From Parafilimonas sp. (GTDB lineage: Bacteria > Bacteroidota > Bacteroidia > Chitinophagales > Chitinophagaceae), in NCBI GenBank assembly GCA_023251275.1, contig JAHEZC010000097.1:1285-7941 (forward strand): a DNA stretch of 6,657 nt, in the 5' to 3' direction. Below the pieces are notes generated by a model. The model did not search any database and was not told the origin of the DNA. It worked only from the letters and a program-made list of their open reading frames with translations. The position numbers and the translations under genes were made by a program. This document shows positions 1-6,100 of the stretch, one piece after another. The stretch's first letter is position 1. The number at the start of each line of letters is the position of its first letter.

Positions 1-889
1 TAAGAAAAGTATGTTCATACAGTGCTTTATCCCACGATAAAAGATCCCTCACTGTGCTGTAAATATTTTTATCGCCATAAGTACAATCGAAGTTGTCCAT
101 CGGGAATGGACGGGTTACGGAATAAGTGGGCACATAACTCGCTGTATCCTCAACCGAAAATACATACGTATCGTGCATGCCGAGCGGAATGAATACACTG
201 TCTTTCATATATTCGGGGTAAGACTGCCGCGTAACATTTTCAATGATCAGCGCTAACAGCATAAAATTGGTATTGCAATAATGAAAGTATTTATTTGGTA
301 ATGCTTCTGCAGCAGGTCTATTTTTAATCATAAAATTGAGCACATCTTCATTGGTAACTTTTTCTTTTCTATTCAGATGATCCATAAAATTGAGGTAGTT
401 CGGCAAGCCGCTGCGATGCGACAGCAACATTTTTATTGTAATGCCTTTGTAAGGTAATTCCGGAAAAAAATCCTGCAAAGTATCATCCAAAGAAATTTCT
501 CCTTCCTCCCACAATTTCAGAATTGCCATGCCGGTAAATGTTTTTGAAATAGATGCAAGATGAAAAGGAGTGTGTTCTGTTATAGGTTCTTTTGTCTGGA
601 AATTGCTGTATCCGCGGTAATCCTCAAATACTATCTCGCCGTTTTTTGCCACGAGTATGCTTCCATTAAAACCTTTCGATGCAAGATTCTTTTCATAAAA
701 ATCTTTTGCGGCCATACCATAAGCTTCTGCTTCATGAGGTGATAATGGTTTAAATTTAAAATCTGAAGGGTTTACAGGATAAGTGTTCACGGTTGGTTTG
801 CCCGCATTTGTTTGTCCGCAACTTGCCGCAACAGTAAGCATTGATGAGGCGATCAATATATTTTTCAGGCAGGTAATTATATTTTTCAT
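1..889 (-). CDS. Serine hydrolase lipoprotein, class C beta-lactamase/S12 family (C-terminus outside window)
   Basis: The minus strand is open from ATG at 889-887 to the window edge, giving 296 residues. The start is followed by a signal peptide: a basic, hydrophobic N-terminus ending in a lipobox-like AASC with Cys24 as likely lipidation site, so the protein is probably anchored in the periplasm or outer membrane. Residues about 70-296 match the penicillin-binding/beta-lactamase fold. The SxxK motif is SISK (Ser113 nucleophile, Lys116), the YxN motif is YCN (Tyr204-Asn206), and family landmarks LLSHRSGLP (155-163) and a GDKNIYSTVRDLLSW stretch (272-286) are present. The third (KTG/HxG) motif would lie beyond the window. 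Members hydrolyse esters or amides, or act as D-Ala-D-Ala peptidases; the substrate cannot be read from the sequence. Such lipoproteins are common in Bacteroidota and are usually not resistance enzymes. It is divergent from the GlmU-like gene. Family assignment is strong; exact function is open. Confidence 0.93.
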   Translation of the reverse strand, partial: MKNIITCLKNILIASSMLTVAASCGQTNAGKPTVNTYPVNPSDFKFKPLSPHEAEAYGMAAKDFYEKNLASKGFNGSILVAKNGEIVFEDYRGYSNFQTKEPITEHTPFHLASISKTFTGMAILKLWEEGEISLDDTLQDFFPELPYKGITIKMLLSHRSGLPNYLNFMDHLNRKEKVTNEDVLNFMIKNRPAAEALPNKYFHYCNTNFMLLALIIENVTRQSYPEYMKDSVFIPLGMHDTYVFSVEDTASYVPTYSVTRPFPMDNFDCTYGDKNIYSTVRDLLSWDKALYEHTFL

Positions 890-895
890 GGCGGG

Positions 896-903
896 CAAAA
901 ATA
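896..903 (-). promoter_or_regulatory. Candidate Bacteroidota -7 promoter element of the serine hydrolase gene
   Basis: Read on the minus strand this is TATTTTTG, an exact match to the Bacteroidota sigma-ABfr -7 consensus TAnnTTTG. It ends six bases before the ATG at 889, so transcription would begin at or very near the start codon. I see no convincing TTG/TTTG -33 element 17-23 bases upstream, which limits confidence. Confidence 0.45.
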
Positions 904-956
904 AGAGAATTGAAAACATGATATTTTGTAATTATTACAGTTCTAACAATACCTTT

Positions 957-966
957 ACAATATTGT
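957..966. repeat. 10-bp perfect palindrome in the divergent spacer
   Basis: ACAATATTGT is a perfect palindrome ending nine bases before the ATG of the GlmU-like gene, within the 86-bp spacer between two divergent genes. Its place would suit an operator for that gene. A 10-bp AT-rich palindrome can easily arise by chance, and no second copy is seen in the spacer. Confidence 0.25.
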
Positions 967-975
967 GTATAACTC

Positions 976-2145
976 ATGAGCATTGTTTTATTTGACAGCA
1001 TCAGCCGGAAAAGTTTACTGCCGCTTACTTTCACCAAGGCAATTGCTGACCTGCGCATAGGTATCGTAACTATAAAAAAAAGATGGGAAATGATGTCGGG
1101 TCAGAATAGTTATGTGTTTACTGAAAATTATTTGCAACAATTATATGAAACAATATCTGGAAATGATAATATATGGATTGATGCTTCCATAATGGCTGAC
1201 GAAAACTTAACTGAAAAAATTTTATCGCTTGAAGAAGGAACTGCAATTGCTGATGGTAACGGCTTGATTGCAGGAAGAATTAATTTAAACCCGGATAAAT
1301 TTTTTCCTTCACAGGCTCTGCATTTTTTTGAAACAATCTATGATGTAAAAAACATACGACGGCTTCGGTATCCCTGGCAGATTTTTCAGTGGAATGATGA
1401 AATGCTCAGATCGGATTTTTCATTGGTAACAAAAAATAAAAAATCAAAACCAATTAATGATACAAACAGGTGCATTAATCCTGAAGATATATTTATCGAA
1501 GAAGGAGCAACTGTAAATTGCTCCATCATGAATGCATTATCCGGCCCTGTATATATTGGGAAGAATGCAACAATAATGGAAGGTTCAATGATCCGCGGCC
1601 CTTTTGCAGTGTGTGAAGACTCTGTAATAAAAATGGGCGCTAAAATGTATGGCGCCTCAACTATCGGCCCAAATTGCATTGCAGGTGGTGAAATAAAAAA
1701 TGTGGTGATGCAGGCCAACAGCAATAAAGCACATGATGGATATTTGGGTGATTCGGTAATCGGTGAATGGTGCACTTTCGGTGCAGGCAGCAGCAACAGC
1801 AATGTAAAAAATAATGCATTACCTGTGAAAATGTGGAACTACAGTTCTGAAGAATTGATGGAGGTTGACTTGAAATGCGGAATGGTCATGGGTGATTATA
1901 GCCGCACAGCTATTAATACATCTATCAATACAGGAACTGTGATTGGTATATGCTGCAATGTTTTTGGTGAAGGTTTATTGCCTGTTTTTATTTCAAATTT
2001 CACATGGGGGAGTAAAGGGGGACCAAATTATGATTTCGAAAAAGCATTGAGAGATATTGGCAGTTGGAAAAAAATGAAGCATCAAGCTTTATCAAATGCT
2101 GAGATTGCGGTATTGAAATATATTTATGAGCAAAATAAAGCTTAA
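976..2145 (+). CDS. GlmU-like putative sugar nucleotidyltransferase/acyltransferase with left-handed beta-helix
   Basis: This 389-residue protein matches the Bacteroidota 'alternative GlmU' type. The N-terminal part (about 1-150) begins LFDS, then RKSLLPLTFTKAIADLR (11-27) and IKKRW, the hallmark of this family's nucleotidyltransferase-like domain; it replaces the usual GxGTRM signature. Residues about 170-340 are hexapeptide-repeat beta-helix, including PVYIG, STIGPNC and the segment KAHDGYLGDSVIGEWCTFGAG (251-271). His253 aligns by eye with the catalytic His of E. coli GlmU acetyltransferase (HLTYLGDAEIG). By analogy it would acetylate glucosamine-1-phosphate and/or make UDP-GlcNAc in the cytoplasm for peptidoglycan and surface glycans, but either activity is inferred and the sugar is uncertain. 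The start is well fixed: an in-frame TAA sits at 970-972 and the next in-frame ATG is residue 39. There is no Shine-Dalgarno sequence. tpiA follows 134 bases downstream. Confidence 0.9.
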   Translation: MSIVLFDSISRKSLLPLTFTKAIADLRIGIVTIKKRWEMMSGQNSYVFTENYLQQLYETISGNDNIWIDASIMADENLTEKILSLEEGTAIADGNGLIAGRINLNPDKFFPSQALHFFETIYDVKNIRRLRYPWQIFQWNDEMLRSDFSLVTKNKKSKPINDTNRCINPEDIFIEEGATVNCSIMNALSGPVYIGKNATIMEGSMIRGPFAVCEDSVIKMGAKMYGASTIGPNCIAGGEIKNVVMQANSNKAHDGYLGDSVIGEWCTFGAGSSNSNVKNNALPVKMWNYSSEELMEVDLKCGMVMGDYSRTAINTSINTGTVIGICCNVFGEGLLPVFISNFTWGSKGGPNYDFEKALRDIGSWKKMKHQALSNAEIAVLKYIYEQNKA

Positions 2146-2172
2146 AGTTTAACGTCTAAGGTTTAAGGTACA
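2138..2172 (+). repeat. Five degenerate 7-bp tandem units across the stop codon of the GlmU-like gene
   Basis: Consecutive heptamers read AAGCTTA, AAGTTTA, ACGTCTA, AGGTTTA and AGGTACA with no gaps, sharing the pattern A-n-G-n-n-n-A with a preference for AGGTTTA. The first unit covers the last codons and the next begins on the last base of the TAA stop at 2143-2145, so the array runs from the coding end into the spacer before tpiA. I recall similar GTTTAAG-type heptamer runs between genes of Bacteroidota, but their function is not known to me. No other copy is evident in this window. Confidence 0.5.
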
Positions 2173-2279
2173 AAGCAGAAAAAAATACATCAGGAAATTA
2201 AAAAGATATGAAAGAAAACAGGTAATGTAGAATAATTTTTTTTATTAGTTAACAATTATCACCTACAACTTAAACAATT

Positions 2280-3041
2280 ATGAGAAAACAAATCGCAGCC
2301 GCTAACTGGAAAATGAATTTAACCCTTACGCAGGGAGAGCAGTTACTCGATACTGTTCTGGCAAAGCATCATGCGCTAACAACAGATCAGCAGGTAGTAT
2401 TTGCAGTGCCATTTCCTTATCTGCAGGCGGCTCAGCAAAAAGTTGCGGGAAGAGAAAATGTATTTGTCGCAGCGCAAAATTGTTATAGCAAAAAATCCGG
2501 TGCATATACCGGTGAAGTGTCTGTGGAAATGTTGCAATCGCTGGGTGTTCAGGTTGCAGTGATCGGCCATTCTGAAAGACGGGAATATTTTAATGAAAGC
2601 AACCGGTTTCTTGCAGAAAAAATAAATATCTGTCTTGAATACAGCATTACTCCGATATTTTGTTGCGGGGAACCTTTACAGATTCGCGAAGCAATTATGC
2701 AAAATGAGTTTGTAAAAAATCAAATGGAAGAATCGCTGTTCCATTTATCTGCAGAACAAATTAAAAAACTGGTGATTGCTTATGAACCTATCTGGGCAAT
2801 CGGGACTGGCAAAACTGCTACAAGTGAACAGGCGCAGGACATGCAGGCTTATCTGCGTAATGTACTGGCAGATAAATATGGAGATGCAGTAGCTGAAAAG
2901 ATCAGCATATTGTATGGCGGAAGTGTGAAAGCGAATAATGCAAATGAGTTATTTTCACAACGTGATGTGGATGGAGGACTTGTCGGCGGTGCTTCAATAA
3001 TTGCTGATGAGTTTGTTGCTATTATCAATGCGCTGAAATAA
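2280..3041 (+). CDS. tpiA: Triosephosphate isomerase
   Basis: A complete 253-residue TIM-barrel enzyme of the usual length, interconverting dihydroxyacetone phosphate and glyceraldehyde 3-phosphate in glycolysis and gluconeogenesis in the cytoplasm. All key elements are visible: NWKMN (9-13) with Asn9 and Lys11, the electrophile His97 in VIGHSERR (94-101), the catalytic base Glu169 in AYEPIWAIGTGK (167-178) with the mobile loop 6 directly after it, and the phosphate-binding segments GGSV (213-216) and GGLVGGAS (232-239). The start is secure because an in-frame TAA lies at 2271-2273, three codons upstream. There is no Shine-Dalgarno sequence; a run of eight T residues (2236-2243) precedes the gene but is not preceded by a hairpin. 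It lies 134 bases after the GlmU-like gene in the same direction, so the two could be cotranscribed or separately transcribed; the sequence does not decide this. Confidence 0.98.
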   Translation: MRKQIAAANWKMNLTLTQGEQLLDTVLAKHHALTTDQQVVFAVPFPYLQAAQQKVAGRENVFVAAQNCYSKKSGAYTGEVSVEMLQSLGVQVAVIGHSERREYFNESNRFLAEKINICLEYSITPIFCCGEPLQIREAIMQNEFVKNQMEESLFHLSAEQIKKLVIAYEPIWAIGTGKTATSEQAQDMQAYLRNVLADKYGDAVAEKISILYGGSVKANNANELFSQRDVDGGLVGGASIIADEFVAIINALK

Positions 3042-3138
3042 TATAGCGGGAAATCTGTTTGTCATTATTATTCCTTAAGATTTTTCAAAGTTATTTTATA
3101 TCCATTCTTCATTAACTGCTGCATTCATATATAGTGCT

Positions 3139-3146
3139 TAATTTTG
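3139..3146 (+). promoter_or_regulatory. Candidate -7 promoter element for the flippase-glycosyltransferase pair
   Basis: TAATTTTG matches the Bacteroidota -7 consensus TAnnTTTG exactly and would give a leader of roughly 45-50 bases before the ATG at 3200. It lies in the 158-bp spacer after tpiA, where a new transcription unit would be expected to start. No good TTG-type -33 element is present at the expected distance, and no clear terminator follows tpiA, so read-through is also possible. Confidence 0.33.
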
Positions 3147-3199
3147 TTGTGCAAATAACATTAATTACCAATCACTGTTTTGCATAACGAACTTTTTTG

Positions 3200-4513
3200 A
3201 TGAAGCTTCAGAAATTGTTAGTCCAGGGTTTATTATGGCGCGGATTGTACTTTGTTTCGGTAATGCTGGTCAATGTTGTGCTTTCACGTTATTTGCAGGC
3301 ATCAGCAACGGGGTGGGTATTTTATATCTCAAACATTTTTGGTTTCATTCAATTGCTGTTGGGTTGCTGTCTTGATGCGGGAATTACTTTCTTTGCTTCC
3401 GGGCAGATCATTGCTCATCGAAAGCTTGTATGGTTTGCTTCATTGTGGAGCTTTGGTGTTACGATAGTTTCATTTGCAGGAGGATATATTTTTTTTCATC
3501 TCAATGATTCTTTTGCTGATGCTGATCAGCATCAATATTTTTTCTTTGGCATTTGTTATATCACAGGATTTACGCTCACGAATACTGCCACAGTGCTCTT
3601 TTATACAAAAAATAATTTTTACCTGCCCAATATCATTTTGATAATCCTGAATCTTGCACTTATTATTATTATTCCAAAAACCATAGTTGCCGCTTCTGAT
3701 GCGTATGCAGGTAAAATTTTATATACTTACTTTTTCTTTTTCCTGCTGCAGGGAATCTTATTGATGCTGTCTTTCGCAACAAAATATAAAGCTGTAAATA
3801 AGTTTGATTTTCCCTCATCAATTGAAACCAAAAATTTAATCAGGTTTTCACTTATAGCGCTCGCTGCAAATGTTATTTTCTATCTTGAATACCGCATAGA
3901 CTATTGGTTTGTGCACCGAAGCCCTGTATGTACTGATGGTGATCTTGGCAACTACATACAGGTTTCAAAACTTGGACAGATGATGCTTGTACTTCCGCAG
4001 ATCATTGCCAGCGTTGTTTATCCCCAAAGCGCCAGTGGAATTAACAGAAAAGAGCTGAATAAAACCGTAATGATCATTTCAAGATTATTTTCGCAATTAT
4101 TCCTGATTATTTTTGTGGTTATATTTTTCACGGGCCACTGGTTTTTTATTACTGTATTCGGTGAAACGTTTAATAAAATGCAGGTTCCGTTTCTGATTAT
4201 CATTCCGGGAATTTTTTCTTTGTCTGTGCTTTCTCTATTGTCAGCCTATTTTTCCGGCAAAGGAAATCTTGGCGTAAATGTAAGAGGCGCAGCGATCGCA
4301 TTGATAGTTATGATGGCCGGAAATTACTTTCTTGTTCCAATGTATGGCATTATTGCTGCCGCTGCTGTGAGTACATGCTGTTATTCATTGAACGCAGCTT
4401 ATTCATTAAGACAATTTTACAAAGACTATGATGTAAACTTATTTGATTTTTTCAAATGGAGAAGAAGTGATTATTCCTGGCTTTTATCTTTATTAAAAAA
4501 TGAAAACGAATGA
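3200..4513 (+). CDS. Wzx-like polysaccharide flippase, MOP superfamily membrane protein
   Basis: This is a very hydrophobic 437-residue protein with about 12 predicted membrane helices, roughly at 10-30, 38-60, 76-100, 112-135, 142-163, 172-193, 213-236, 258-275, 296-318, 327-350, 362-380 and 382-402, and a short charged C-terminal tail (WRRSDYSW...). Length, helix count, the opening GLLWRGLYFVSVMLVNVVLSRYL-type stretch and the mid-protein sequence LGNYIQVSKLGQMMLVLPQIIASVVYP (249-275) fit the oligosaccharide flippase/polysaccharide biosynthesis group. Such proteins move lipid-linked sugar units across the inner membrane. The substrate cannot be predicted. ATG at 3200 is preferred over the TTG at 3197 directly before it; an in-frame TAA at 3185-3187 excludes any longer form. 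The stop overlaps the start of the glycosyltransferase (ATGA at 4510-4513), implying translational coupling and a shared pathway. An 18-bp palindrome lies within codons 106-112. Confidence 0.87.
   Translation: MKLQKLLVQGLLWRGLYFVSVMLVNVVLSRYLQASATGWVFYISNIFGFIQLLLGCCLDAGITFFASGQIIAHRKLVWFASLWSFGVTIVSFAGGYIFFHLNDSFADADQHQYFFFGICYITGFTLTNTATVLFYTKNNFYLPNIILIILNLALIIIIPKTIVAASDAYAGKILYTYFFFFLLQGILLMLSFATKYKAVNKFDFPSSIETKNLIRFSLIALAANVIFYLEYRIDYWFVHRSPVCTDGDLGNYIQVSKLGQMMLVLPQIIASVVYPQSASGINRKELNKTVMIISRLFSQLFLIIFVVIFFTGHWFFITVFGETFNKMQVPFLIIIPGIFSLSVLSLLSAYFSGKGNLGVNVRGAAIALIVMMAGNYFLVPMYGIIAAAAVSTCCYSLNAAYSLRQFYKDYDVNLFDFFKWRRSDYSWLLSLLKNENE
3517..3534. repeat. Perfect 18-bp palindrome within the flippase gene
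   Basis: TGATGCTGATCAGCATCA is its own reverse complement over all 18 bases, centred between 3525 and 3526 on a GATC. It encodes the soluble loop residues around ADADQHQ (106-112), between predicted membrane helices 3 and 4. Uninterrupted self-complementarity of this length is uncommon in a window this size (about 0.025 expected under equal base use). No function is known; it might be a protein-binding site or simply a chance product of GAT/CAG/CAT codon use. Confidence 0.55.
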
Positions 4514-5685
4514 TTAGGAAAGTACTGTGGTTAGCGAGTTGGTATCCCAATCCTGCTGAACCCGTACTGGGTGATTTTATTCAGCGCCATGCAAAAGCTG
4601 TTTCATTGTTTGTGCGTGCAGATGTGATCCACGTAATGCAGGGAGGAAAAGATACTTCCTGCCAAAATATAATGATAGAATCCGCGAATGGTCAACTGAC
4701 TGAAACGGTCTGTAACTTTTCATTTCAAAAATGCGGAATCGCATTTGCTGATAAAATAAGATACAACCTGAAATACCTTAAATTCTATACTCATGTTTTA
4801 AAGAGATATGAACAGCAACATGGGAAACCCGATCTTATTCACGTACATGTACCGATGAAAGCAGGCTTGCTTGCCATGAAGTTTGCGAAACGATGGAATG
4901 TGCCTTACATCGTATCAGAACAATCTTCCATGTATGACTACTCAGATGCCGGATCATTCAGCAGGCGCAGCTATTTTTTCAGAACCAATACAGCAAAAAT
5001 ATTTCGCAATGCAGGAGTTGTTACCAATGTATCAGGCACAATTGGAAAGATTATACAAGAGCTTTTCCAATTGAAAAAAATTGAAGCAGTGCATAATGTT
5101 GCAGACACTTCCTTCTTTTTTTACAAACCAAAAAGAATAAATAAGAATTTCAGATGGCTGCACGTGTCTTCATTATACATGCAAAAAAATATTCCAGGCA
5201 TGTTGCGTGCTTTTGCTATGCTCAAAGAAATAAAAACTGATTGGGAACTTGTTATTGTCGGGCCTGTTACCGAATCATTGAGACAGCTTGCTGTCTCTTT
5301 ACAATTGCAGGATCATATTCAATTTACCGGCGAAATAGCCTATCATAAAGTTGCGGAAGAAATGCAGCAGGCAGATGCATTTCTCCTCTTCAGTAATCAC
5401 GAAAACTTTCCGTGTGTGATAGCAGAAGCGTTATGCTGCGGGCTGCCCGTTGTCAGCAGCGATGCGGGCGGCGTAAAAGAAGCGGTGAATGAAAGCAACG
5501 GAATGCTTGTTGCACGTGAAGATGAACAGGGATTGATGAATGCTGTTATAGCAATTTCATCAAATTATAACTTGTATAATCGAAAGAAAATTTCTGAAGT
5601 TGCCATGCAAAAATTTTCTTATGAAACTATCGGCAGGAAAATAATAAGTATATATCAGCAGGCTCTTCAGGGGTTTAATAAATAA
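4510..5685 (+). CDS. GT4-type (GT-B fold) glycosyltransferase
   Basis: A complete 391-residue protein with both Rossmann-like halves of a GT-B transferase. The N-terminal acceptor domain (about 1-200) has the start VLWLASWYPNPAEPVLGDFIQRHAKA-type sequence, HVHVP (111-115) and VSEQSS (135-140). The C-terminal donor domain (about 213-375) begins WLHVSSLYMQKNIPGMLRAF, with Lys226 in the donor-phosphate position, and has the E-x7-E motif of the family at Glu298 and Glu306 (ENFPCVIAEALCCGLPVV), followed by SSDAGGVKEAV (316-326). The Gly-Arg often found before the KN motif is Ser-Ser here, which also occurs in this family. It would transfer a sugar from a nucleotide donor to a lipid-linked or polysaccharide acceptor at the cytoplasmic face of the inner membrane. 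The start overlaps the flippase stop by four bases, with no Shine-Dalgarno sequence, so translation probably depends on the upstream gene. Sugar and acceptor are unknown. Confidence 0.92.
   Translation: MIRKVLWLASWYPNPAEPVLGDFIQRHAKAVSLFVRADVIHVMQGGKDTSCQNIMIESANGQLTETVCNFSFQKCGIAFADKIRYNLKYLKFYTHVLKRYEQQHGKPDLIHVHVPMKAGLLAMKFAKRWNVPYIVSEQSSMYDYSDAGSFSRRSYFFRTNTAKIFRNAGVVTNVSGTIGKIIQELFQLKKIEAVHNVADTSFFFYKPKRINKNFRWLHVSSLYMQKNIPGMLRAFAMLKEIKTDWELVIVGPVTESLRQLAVSLQLQDHIQFTGEIAYHKVAEEMQQADAFLLFSNHENFPCVIAEALCCGLPVVSSDAGGVKEAVNESNGMLVAREDEQGLMNAVIAISSNYNLYNRKKISEVAMQKFSYETIGRKIISIYQQALQGFNK
5280..5297. repeat. Inverted repeat with 8-bp arms and 2-base spacer in the glycosyltransferase gene
   Basis: GAGACAGC and GCTGTCTC are exact reverse complements separated by TT, forming an 18-base near-palindrome in the codons for LRQLAVSL (257-264). 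It is the second compact palindrome in this two-gene unit but does not share sequence with the first beyond GCTG/CAGC. It may be fortuitous; no role is evident. Confidence 0.4.
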
Positions 5686-5947
5686 TATTTATCAGCAGAA
5701 CTATTATTACCCATAAATAGAGATAATAGTTAATGATATTATTTATATTCATAAACAATATCCGTTTCGGGTTAGTAGTTGTGCTTCTTTCGCTGCCGTC
5801 ATAAATTTTAAAAAAACTTGCTAATACATTCGGGACATTAAAATCCCTTATCCGGAAGACCAAAATAATTTTAATGATAATTGCAAGGCCGGCCATAATA
5901 TTCAACACCGGCAGTATGTCGTGTATAAAAATAATATATCTGTCCAT
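5675..5947 (-). CDS. Small two-helix membrane protein of unknown function
   Basis: I do not recognise this 90-residue protein. It begins at ATG 5947-5945, and an in-frame TAA at 5962-5960 shows no longer form exists. It has a clear layout: a hydrophobic helix at about 11-31 (ILPVLNIMAG through ILVF), a polar central segment at 32-70 with charged and Thr/Asn/Pro residues (FRIRDFN; SFFKIYDGSERSTTTNPKR), and a second helix at about 71-90 (IINYYLYLWVIIVLLINIIY) reaching the C-terminus. This sequence of helix, basic/polar loop, helix argues for a real gene rather than an open frame in AT-rich DNA, as does being open for 90 codons. It converges on the glycosyltransferase and its last 11 bases overlap that gene's end. 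Its upstream region (5948-6100) is shared with lepA. No Shine-Dalgarno sequence or good -7 element is seen, so expression is unproven. Confidence 0.55.
   Translation of the reverse strand: MDRYIIFIHDILPVLNIMAGLAIIIKIILVFRIRDFNVPNVLASFFKIYDGSERSTTTNPKRILFMNINNIINYYLYLWVIIVLLINIIY
5699..5731. repeat. AT-rich stem-loop just after the glycosyltransferase stop
   Basis: AACTATTAT (5699-5707) and ATAATAGTT (5723-5731) are perfect 9-base inverted repeats around a 15-base loop, starting 13 bases after the glycosyltransferase stop and followed by an A/T-rich stretch. On the plus strand it could form a weak 3'-end hairpin of the two-gene transcript. The stem has a single G-C pair and no T run follows, so it is a poor intrinsic terminator. 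It also lies inside the minus-strand small membrane protein gene. Confidence 0.25.
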
Positions 5948-5988
5948 TGGAACATCGGATTAATGGATTTTAAAATGAGGTCAGTGGT

Positions 5989-6021
5989 TTTTCTGTTTTA
6001 GAAAGGCCAGGAAACAGCAAA
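5989..6021. repeat. Imperfect inverted repeat in the spacer between the small membrane gene and lepA
   Basis: CTGTTT (5993-5998) pairs with AAACAG (6012-6017) around a 13-base loop, and after one mismatch TTT (5989-5991) pairs with AAA (6019-6021). It lies in the 153-bp divergent spacer 5948-6100, which otherwise holds no gene I can support. It is not followed by a T run on either strand, so it is not a terminator; a regulator site is possible but unsupported by a second copy. Confidence 0.25.
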
Positions 6022-6086
6022 TGGGGGTATGCGTTTGCAGATGCTAATGTAATACTTTTAACAGAATTAAAAAATTATCCAATGAT

Positions 6087-6094
6087 TATCTTTG
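6087..6094 (+). promoter_or_regulatory. Candidate -7 promoter element of lepA
   Basis: TATCTTTG is an exact match to the Bacteroidota -7 consensus TAnnTTTG and ends six bases before the lepA ATG at 6101, the same distance as at the serine hydrolase gene. This predicts a leaderless or almost leaderless mRNA. A matching -33 TTG is not found at 17-23 bases; TTTTAAC at 6056-6062 is slightly too far upstream. Confidence 0.45.
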
Positions 6095-6100
6095 CCGCTT

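Noticed and set aside
560..742. 60-codon plus-strand open frame
   Set aside because: It lies antisense to the serine hydrolase gene, including its SxxK region, and is a shadow frame.
756..1058. 100-codon minus-strand open frame across the divergent spacer
   Set aside because: It overlaps the signal-peptide region of the serine hydrolase in another frame and the well-supported GlmU-like start; its translation has no recognisable protein features.
1386..1802. 138-codon minus-strand open frame
   Set aside because: It is antisense to the beta-helix part of the GlmU-like gene, whose family motifs are clear; long antisense frames are common over hexapeptide repeats.
2236..2243. T8 tract before tpiA as a terminator of the GlmU-like gene
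   Set aside because: No hairpin precedes the T run.
3050..3083. Possible terminator after tpiA
   Set aside because: The only pairing is about six AT-rich base pairs (AAATCT with AGATTT) around a loop of about 21 bases, without a G-C-rich stem; a terminator cannot be claimed.
3489..3496. Run of eight T residues in the flippase gene, and a run of eight A residues at 1074-1081, as phase-variation tracts
   Set aside because: Runs of eight are frequent in AT-rich genomes, both reading frames are intact, and no strain comparison is available.
5963..6001. 12-codon frame (MDFKMRSVVFLF) upstream of lepA as a leader peptide
   Set aside because: Too short, no ribosome-binding signal, and the candidate lepA promoter lies downstream of it, so it would not be in the lepA transcript.
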